Positions 9,558-17,600 of a DNA stretch of 64,000 nucleotides are shown piece after piece; the first letter of the stretch is position 1, and the number at the start of each line of letters is the position of its first letter. A program made the translations under genes and the position numbers. This stretch comes from Bacteroidota bacterium (GTDB lineage Bacteria > Bacteroidota > Bacteroidia > JACPRZ01). The DNA is taken from contig JACPRZ010000029.1 in NCBI GenBank assembly GCA_016193485.1, forward strand, positions 1 to 64,000, in the 5' to 3' direction. The notes under the pieces are model-generated. The model ran no database searches. It worked only from the letters and a program-made list of their open reading frames with translations, and had not been told where the DNA came from.

Positions 9558-12500
9558 ATGAATTTTCACAAGTCGCCTGATATTATTCTTCTGATTATCC
9601 TTTCCGCATCCGTTTTATTATCCCGGATTTCACAGGCACAGTGGTCTGTAAACCTTGAAGAGGCGCAAAAGGTTTTTATTGAGAACAAAGGTCAATATGA
9701 ACAACTGCCTGGTATTCCCAGTAAACACAAAATTAAGTTCAGCGCGAGATTAAACGGGGTAGATATTTTTTTTACATCAGGGGGAATTATTTACAAATAC
9801 ACTGAAATAATTATTGAGCCGGAAGATCCGGGCGATCCCCATGAATTAAATAAAACTGCAGGTGTAAAAGATCCGGATAAGAAAAAAAGACAGATAAAGT
9901 ACCATTATCTTACCATGAACCTTGAAGGCGGTTTATCGGATGCGGCAATTACCGGAAAGGAAAAAGTTCCGCAATATTTTACGTTTTCAGACCTCCGGGA
10001 TACGACCGGAAAAACAACCGTCAGGGCAAGCGGGTACCGTGAGATTGAATATAAAAACATTTATCAGGGTATTGACATTATTTATTCTTTTCCTGCAGGA
10101 AAACCGGGTATTAAATATGCAATCAAAGTTCATCCCGGTTCAGATTATTCCGTAATAAAAATGAACTACGAAAACGCAATAAATGTGGTTTCAGATATGA
10201 ATGGGAATATAAACATCACCTCATCATTCGGAAATTTTACCGATCATGCACCGGTTGCATTGCATCCTGGAGGAATGAAAATAAATTCTTCGTTTCATGT
10301 GGGCAATAATACCGTGTCTTTTAAAATTGACAGAAATGATAATAAAAACGAATTGTTAATTGATCCCTGGGTAACGATTCCAACGTTTTCCGGAATGAAC
10401 CGCGCTTATGATATTGACTGGGATTACACGGGTAATGTTTATATCTACGGGGGGGAATATCCGTTTCAACTGATAAAACTTGATAATTCAGGTGCGATAC
10501 AATGGACATTTTCGGGAAATGTATTTTATTCATCGGATCCATATTACGGGGATTTTGCACTTGACCGCAACAGCGGTGCTGCCTTTTTAGGTGAAGGATG
10601 GCATGGCGGATCTGCAGCCAATATGTTAAAAGTAAATTCTTCCGGTACGGTGGATGTTTTATGGCCGGGTGATCCGCAGATTTATGAAATATGGCGCGTG
10701 GCTTTTAACTCGTGCACCAACCAGGGAGTGATAGGCATTGGAAGTAATGTGAATGAGTATACCGCAGCAACATTTAATCCCGGCCTTTCACTGGTTAACC
10801 CTGTTAATTTCCTTGGCTCCTGGCCTACTTTTGTGGATGTCTGCCTGATGGCTATTGACGATTCAAGCGGTTTTTTTGTGATGGCTGAAAATGGATCGAC
10901 ATGGTTTGAAAATTCACTGATCAAATGCCCTTTGGGGACATTGTCCCCCACCGCTTATATGGTTAATTCCGGGCATCATTTTACCGAAGTGCAAAGTGTT
11001 TACTACTATCCGCCAGGCAGTGGTTATTTATACCCGAACGGTTTCAACGGACTGGCAAAAGGTAAATACCTTTATTCTTATGATGGCGCTGTAGTAAAAA
11101 AATGGAACGCTGATAATGGTTCATTCATAACCGGTATTGTTGTAAGCACCGATTCATTCGCCTGTGGCGGAATAGCCGTTGACAACTGCGATAATATTTA
11201 TGTAGGAACGATTAATGGCGTCAGGCAATATGATTCTTCCCTGATTTTTATTACTTCCGTAACTACAACGGGTGCAGTATATGATGTGGCCGTGGGATTT
11301 GGCGGTGAAATTATCGCAAGCGGGGATGGATTTGTTGCCGCTTTATCATTATTTTCTTTATGTTCCTCGTCAACTTCTTTTAGTTTAGTTTCCGACTCAA
11401 CCGCTGCAACATGTGCCGGTAATGACGGAACCGCAACAGTTACCGTATCCGGTGGAACACCTCCGTATAGTTATTTATGGCTGCCGGGCAGCCAGACAGC
11501 ATCGGTAGCAACTGGTCTTGCCCCCGGCACCTACATTGTGCGCGTTATGGATGGCAGTGCGATCAATTGCAATAACAACGGATTTGAACTTGATACTGTC
11601 ATTGTACCCGCTGTCTCCGGCTTTACGGCTCAGGCACATTCAACATCCAATTTATCCTGCGCAAGCAGCAGTGACGGCTCTGCCTCTATCTCTGTATCGG
11701 GCGGAACATCTCCCTATACCTACCAATGGTCGGGCGCGGCAAGCGGACAGACCACTTCCAATGTGACCGGCTTGGCGGCTGGGACTTACTATGTTACTGT
11801 ATGGGACGCTTCCGGATGCCGTACTATTGACAGCATGGCGATTTCTCCGGCTTCAGGCGCAATGGCGATAAGCGCTAATGTTCAGAATATTCCATGTAAT
11901 ACGCTTTATGGGTATGGATCCATTGATATTACCGTAACGGGGGGGGTATTTCCAATAACCTATTCCTGGTCATCCGGGGAGACATCGCAGGATATTTACA
12001 ATATTTCAACACCCGATACCTATTCCGTATCAGTGACCGATGGCAGCGGCTGCCTGGTCGTTCAGAATTATATTATAATACAACCGCCAATATGGTATAT
12101 TTCGTCTTGGACCGTCACAGGTGACTGCTTCGACAGCAGCGGTACCCTATCGGTAAACCTTGAGCAAAATGGTTCCTATAATATTTCATCATTTCTTACG
12201 GATCCCACTTTTACAATTTATATTCCCGGAGACACTTTATTTACCGGTCTTAATCCCGGTGATTACATTTTTTATATACAGGATGACATGAGTTGTAAAG
12301 ACACATCTTTCACATTTTCAATTGATTCTTTTACTTTGCAGGCGGGAATTTACGGGAACAGCCCTTTATGCGATGGGGACGATAACGGATCGGTATGGGT
12401 GTCCTCAATAGGAGGACCGCCACCTTACACCTTTTCCTGGAACGGGGGGGGAAGCGATTCGGTAATCACTATGGTCGGATCGGGTACTTATAACGTGACC

Positions 12501-14402
12501 ATTACGGATGGCACGGGATGTACGGGAGTAAAAACCTATTCGCTTACCGAACCCCTTCCGTTATCTGATTCCATAGCGGTTACAAATACGTCCTGCGGTC
12601 TGAATGAGGGAATAATTGACATAACCGTATCGGGAGGTACCGGTTCGATTACATACATGTGGTCAAATGGCGCTGCTGATTCCATTGTGACCGGACTTGC
12701 TTCCGGCACCTATTATATTACCGTAACGGATAATAACGGATGTACGATAAATGACAGCGCAAGGATAATCGGAGTGGGAACTCCGGCAATTTCACTTTTT
12801 CAGATTAAACAGGTAAGTTGCCATGGCGGTAATGACGGCTCAATTGACATAAATACCAGCGGAGGAGCCCTTCCCTATACGTATTCATGGAGTAACGGAG
12901 GAAGCATAGAAGATATTTCCGCACTCGATACGGGAATTTATGCCGTAACCATTACCGAAGGAACCGGTTGCATAAATTCCGATACTTTTATTATTACCCA
13001 ACCTGCCCGGCAATTACTTTCAACCGCTTCTCTTCCATCTTCATGTGATTCAAGCGATGGTTCCGCATGGGTGGTCGTCTCCGGTGGTACGCCTCCCTAT
13101 TATTACTATTGGATTACGGGTTCAACCGATGATACGATTACGGGAATATCCGGTGGTGACTACATCGTTATGGTGGTTGATTCAAACAATTGCACCGGAA
13201 CGGATACCGCAACAGTGAATAGTACAGGAGGTCCTGCCGTGGATTTTACCGAAGTCAGGAATGTTTCCTGCCATGGCGGCAATGACGGATCGTTGACAGT
13301 TACCGTTACAGGGGGAACATTGCCCTATTCCATTTCCTGGAATACCGGGAATTCGGGTTTAACCGATTCAGCGCTTGCCACCGGAAATTATTCTGTTACC
13401 GTTACGGATGCCAAAGGATGCAGCATCTCGACATCAGAGGTTATTACCGAACCTGATTCCCTTCTCATTTCAGTTTTTTCCTTTCCTGCAGGGTGTACAG
13501 GCGGTGGCAGTGCCGCAATATCTGTCACCGGTGGAATAATGCCATACTCTTATTTATGGAGCAATGGCAGTACGTTATCATCTGACGGTGCATTAAACAC
13601 CGGCACTTATACGGTAACGGTTACTGATGCCAACGGGTGCACAACCGGCAACATTGTTGATGTTGGATTAAGCGGTTCAATTACTGCCGGTATAAGCGGA
13701 AGTGGCGGAGTATGTCCCGGTGCATCGGTTCAGTTGTCCGCAACCGGAGGCGGTAGTTACCTGTGGAATACCGGTGAAACCGTTGAAAATATTACCGTGA
13801 CACCCGTTTCAACTGCAGGATATTCTGTAATCGCCACCCTGGGTTATTGCAGCGATACGGCTTATTATATTGTTGAAGTATTTCCTGCCGTAAGCGCCTT
13901 TGCCGGTAATGATACATCAATTTACATAGGGGATTTTGTTCAACTAAATGCAACATTTTCAGGAGGTACCGCTCCCTTTAATTATTCGTGGAATCCCGGT
14001 GGGACAAATAATCTGGTTGCAGAAGTCAGTCCGCGGGAAACAACCCGGTATTATTTTTCAATTGCGGATGCGAACGGTTGCACGGCAGCGGATACCATTC
14101 TGATCACCGTTTTGCCCTGCGATGCCGAAGTGTTTATTCCCAATGCATTCGCACCCGGTTGCCGCTGCCCTGACGAACAACTCTTTGTCTTCAGCGATTG
14201 TATTGAAACAATGGCGTTCCGTATTTTTGACCGGTGGGGAGAGAAAGTATTTGAAACGGAAAACCAGGAAACCGGATGGGACGGAACTTTTAACGGTAAG
14301 ATGATGGATGCTGGAGTGTATGTTTATTATCTCAAATACACAACCATCAACGAACCTGATAAAAAGATTGTGTTGGAGGGGAATGTGAATTTGATACGAT
14401 AA
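9558..14402 (+). CDS. Large secreted protein: DUF7948-like N-terminus, beta-propeller, SprB repeats, type B C-terminus
   Basis: The 1614-residue product starts with a signal peptide ending near SRISQAQ. The next block carries the hallmark FIENKGQ of the N-terminal domain often found before SBBP-type propellers (DUF7948-like, about 35-270). It then has a propeller-like segment (about 270-598; GNVYIYGGEYPFQLIKLD), about ten SprB repeats (608-1370, the fourth strongly diverged), an Ig-like domain (CPGASVQLSATGG), a PKD-like domain (AGNDTSIYIGD) and a type B sorting domain (about 1520-1614) of the cysteine variant (APGCRCPDE, DRWGEKVFET, GWDG). It begins 62 bp after the previous giant gene without a visible terminator, so co-transcription is possible. 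The gene at 24931 has the same architecture. Its ligand is unknown. Confidence 0.92.
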   Translation: MNFHKSPDIILLIILSASVLLSRISQAQWSVNLEEAQKVFIENKGQYEQLPGIPSKHKIKFSARLNGVDIFFTSGGIIYKYTEIIIEPEDPGDPHELNKTAGVKDPDKKKRQIKYHYLTMNLEGGLSDAAITGKEKVPQYFTFSDLRDTTGKTTVRASGYREIEYKNIYQGIDIIYSFPAGKPGIKYAIKVHPGSDYSVIKMNYENAINVVSDMNGNINITSSFGNFTDHAPVALHPGGMKINSSFHVGNNTVSFKIDRNDNKNELLIDPWVTIPTFSGMNRAYDIDWDYTGNVYIYGGEYPFQLIKLDNSGAIQWTFSGNVFYSSDPYYGDFALDRNSGAAFLGEGWHGGSAANMLKVNSSGTVDVLWPGDPQIYEIWRVAFNSCTNQGVIGIGSNVNEYTAATFNPGLSLVNPVNFLGSWPTFVDVCLMAIDDSSGFFVMAENGSTWFENSLIKCPLGTLSPTAYMVNSGHHFTEVQSVYYYPPGSGYLYPNGFNGLAKGKYLYSYDGAVVKKWNADNGSFITGIVVSTDSFACGGIAVDNCDNIYVGTINGVRQYDSSLIFITSVTTTGAVYDVAVGFGGEIIASGDGFVAALSLFSLCSSSTSFSLVSDSTAATCAGNDGTATVTVSGGTPPYSYLWLPGSQTASVATGLAPGTYIVRVMDGSAINCNNNGFELDTVIVPAVSGFTAQAHSTSNLSCASSSDGSASISVSGGTSPYTYQWSGAASGQTTSNVTGLAAGTYYVTVWDASGCRTIDSMAISPASGAMAISANVQNIPCNTLYGYGSIDITVTGGVFPITYSWSSGETSQDIYNISTPDTYSVSVTDGSGCLVVQNYIIIQPPIWYISSWTVTGDCFDSSGTLSVNLEQNGSYNISSFLTDPTFTIYIPGDTLFTGLNPGDYIFYIQDDMSCKDTSFTFSIDSFTLQAGIYGNSPLCDGDDNGSVWVSSIGGPPPYTFSWNGGGSDSVITMVGSGTYNVTITDGTGCTGVKTYSLTEPLPLSDSIAVTNTSCGLNEGIIDITVSGGTGSITYMWSNGAADSIVTGLASGTYYITVTDNNGCTINDSARIIGVGTPAISLFQIKQVSCHGGNDGSIDINTSGGALPYTYSWSNGGSIEDISALDTGIYAVTITEGTGCINSDTFIITQPARQLLSTASLPSSCDSSDGSAWVVVSGGTPPYYYYWITGSTDDTITGISGGDYIVMVVDSNNCTGTDTATVNSTGGPAVDFTEVRNVSCHGGNDGSLTVTVTGGTLPYSISWNTGNSGLTDSALATGNYSVTVTDAKGCSISTSEVITEPDSLLISVFSFPAGCTGGGSAAISVTGGIMPYSYLWSNGSTLSSDGALNTGTYTVTVTDANGCTTGNIVDVGLSGSITAGISGSGGVCPGASVQLSATGGGSYLWNTGETVENITVTPVSTAGYSVIATLGYCSDTAYYIVEVFPAVSAFAGNDTSIYIGDFVQLNATFSGGTAPFNYSWNPGGTNNLVAEVSPRETTRYYFSIADANGCTAADTILITVLPCDAEVFIPNAFAPGCRCPDEQLFVFSDCIETMAFRIFDRWGEKVFETENQETGWDGTFNGKMMDAGVYVYYLKYTTINEPDKKIVLEGNVNLIR

Positions 14403-14459
14403 AGGTAAGTCATTTGGTACCCGGCAGTTATAAAAAATCGTTATATTCGAATTTTTATT

Positions 14460-14598
14460 TATACTGATGCTGAATGATTTTGTGCTGACGCTTAGATACA
14501 GCATTCTGACATTTATCGTCAGAACAAATCATTCAGATCAGCATATACTGATAAATTTGATTTTGCATACTTACAAAATCAAATTCCGTCAGTATATT
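14460..14598. repeat. Dispersed palindromic element, two adjoining hairpins
   Basis: The 14.4-14.6 kb gap is filled by two imperfect palindromes. The first (about 14460-14546) has arms TGCTGAATGATTTTGT and ACAAATCATTCAGATCAGCA and a small internal hairpin TTCTGAC/GTCAGAA. The second (about 14545-14598) has arms TTTGATTTTG and CAAAATCAAA and ends in ATTCCGTCAGTATAT. A relative lies at 42096-42136: 19 bases at 14526-14544 are the exact reverse complement of 42096-42114, and ATTCCGTCAGT also recurs. Confidence 0.7.
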
Positions 14599-14609
14599 AT
14601 CACTTATTT

Positions 14610-17600
14610 ATGATTCATTTTTTTTATTTATTACGTTCGCTAAACTCATTTCTTACTATCCTCATTGCCGTATTCCCGCTATTTCCTCTTTTTGGGCAAC
14701 TTGATGCCTACACCGTTACCCGCACCACCGGCATCGCTTACAGCGATATTTCGGGCGCAACGGCAGTAAGTACATGGCGCAACGGAACCAGCACTGATAA
14801 TACGAGCGCTAATCTGCCCATCGGTTTCAGTTTTGAATATGATGGAGGCATTCACACCCAGTTTCGCGTATCCACTGAAGGATTCATCACCTTTAACCTC
14901 GCCACTCCGGCTCTTGGCGGAAATCAACCCGCCTGCAACATAGTTGAACCCTACACTTATGATAACACTGTTTTTACTTCAACGCTTCGGGCAGGAACGC
15001 TTCAGGCCATAGCGCCTTTTTACAATAGTTTGGATCCGGATCTTTATTCTTTAAACACCACCATTCATTATCAGACATCGGGAGGCGCACCGAACAGAGT
15101 TCTTACCGTGCAATGGCGCGGAATGTCTGAACCCGTGAACAGTTCGTGCAGCCCCTGCGATTACAGCAACCGCAACTTCCAGGTAAAACTTTATGAGACA
15201 TCTAATAATATTGAATTTTTATACAGTAATATGTACGGTGGATGGGATGTTAACGATTGGCAATATACCAGCGGCATTAATTCAAGCACTATGTCGGGCG
15301 CACCAACCATCACTCAATTGATTACACAGCAAACAGAAAATACCGCTTCCTTCAATAACACACCTCAGAACGGATTAACCACCGATCCGACCACCAATTC
15401 AAAAATAACATTTACGCGAACCGCACCTGCACCACCTGTTGCCGTACCGCCTTGCGCTTTGTATAATTTTCCCGCCAATGGAAATGCCAACAGTTGCCTG
15501 AATACTTATCTTTCATGGGCGGGCACCGGAGGAGTGCCAACCGGCTATGATGTTTATTTCGGAACGGTTGCCGTGCCTCCTTTGGTTTCTGCCAATCAGG
15601 GAAGCACTTATTATAATCCCGGTGCGCTGGCGGCCAGCACAACCTATTACTGGAAAGTAGTTCCAAAAAATGGTTTTGGCGATGCTGCCGGATGTCCCAC
15701 TTATTCATTTACAACAGGATTGGGAAATATTGCGCCAGCCAGCATATCATCCACTGCAGGAACCACTTTTTGTGTGGGTACAACAACTACGTTAGCGGTT
15801 GTTGGTGGTAATCTTGCCGAAAACAGCGCATTCCAATGGACTTCAAAATTCTTTTTTTTAACATGTACTAACTCTATCCCGTATCCGATTTTGCCAATTG
15901 ACGGCTGTGAAACAAATTCTCATACCATCACCTTTAATACTGCAGGCACTTATACATATTACGCATTTGCCAGAGGTTGCAATGGAGTAACTTCCTGCGC
16001 GAGCATCGTCATTACTGTTAATAACAATAACAACTCCGCCCCGACCGGAGTTACTGCTACCCCTGCAAGTCCGATTTGTGCCGGTTCTTCAACATCGCTT
16101 GACGCCACTGGCGGAACGCTCGGGGCTGGTGCCACTACGGAATGGTTTACCGGCAGTTGCGGTGGGACACCCGCAGGAACAGGAGATCCGGTTTCTGTTT
16201 CACCTGCAGTCACTACCACTTATTGGGTTCGCAGAACCGGAGGCACAGGTCCCTGTCCGAATACAACCACTTGCACAAGCATTACAATTACCGTTCAAAC
16301 AGCGGTGGGAAATAATACAGTCAGTTCTGCACAAACTATTTGTTCAGGACAAACACCTGCGGGGTTGACGGGTACTGCGCCTACAGGCGGAACTGGTACA
16401 TATACTTATCTGTGGGAAAGCAGTACGGATGGCGTTTCCTATAGCGCTGCGAGCGGCACCAACAATACGCAGAATTATTCTCCGGGAGCCCTTACTCAAA
16501 CTACATGGTTCAGAAGAAATGTCTCTTCGGGCGCCTGTGCAGGCACTAATTCCAGCACCAGCGCTGCCATCATTATTACGGTAAATCCGGTTCCTGCTGC
16601 TGCCGGTAGTATCACAGGAACTGCAACTGTTTGCGCCCCGCAAAACGGAGTGAGTTATTCTGTGGGCGCTATTGCCGATGCTACGGGATATTCATGGTCG
16701 CTGCCGGCAGGCGCAACGATTGCCTCCGGAGCAAATACCAATGCCATTACGGTTGATTTCGGTGCCGGAGCAACATCAGGAAATATTACCGTTCTGGGAA
16801 CCAATGCATGCGGGTCAGGAACATCATCTTCGTTTGCAGTTACCGTAAGTACCGCTTCCGCAGAGCCCACTGGTGCAACAGCCGTACCGGCAACGCTTTG
16901 CTCAGGCGGATCCACAACATTAACTGTTACAGGAGGATCTCTGGGTGATGGGGCATCATGGACCTGGTACACCGGATCATGCGGTGGCACACCGGCAGGA
17001 ATCGGCAGTCCGTTGATAGTTTCTCCTGCGGGAACAATCACTTATTATATCAGAGCGGAAGGAACCTGCAATACTACGGCCTGCGTTAATGTGACGGTAA
17101 CAGTTAATACTACATACACCGCTTCTGAAACGCATGTTGATCTATTATGCAACGGAGCAAGCACCGGCAGCATTGACATAACACCATCGGGTGGAACGGG
17201 TCCTTACACTTATGCGTGGGCTGATGGTCCAACCACAGAGGACCGCACTAACATCCCATCTGGCGTATATTCAATTACAGTTACCGATGCGAACAGTTGT
17301 ACTGCAACGCAATCAGTCACTATCACACAGCCCCCGGTCGCATTGTCAGCCGGTGAAACTCATCTTGATGTGTTATGTAATGGTGGCAGCACCGGCAGTA
17401 TTGACATCACACCCGCAGGCGGAACAGGCGCATATACCTATGCATGGGCTGATGGTCCAACTACCGAAGACCGCACTAACCTGGCTTCCGGAACTTACAC
17501 AGTAACTGTGAACGATGCAAACGGTTGCACTGCTACCCAATCAGCCGTTATTACACAGCCGGCATCCGCTCTATCTGCAAGCGAAACACATCTTGATGTA

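Noticed and set aside
14058-14504. A 148-residue antisense frame at the end of the 9558 gene
   Set aside because: Similar antisense frames appear at the ends of the paralogous genes because the conserved sorting domain happens to lack stops on the other strand.
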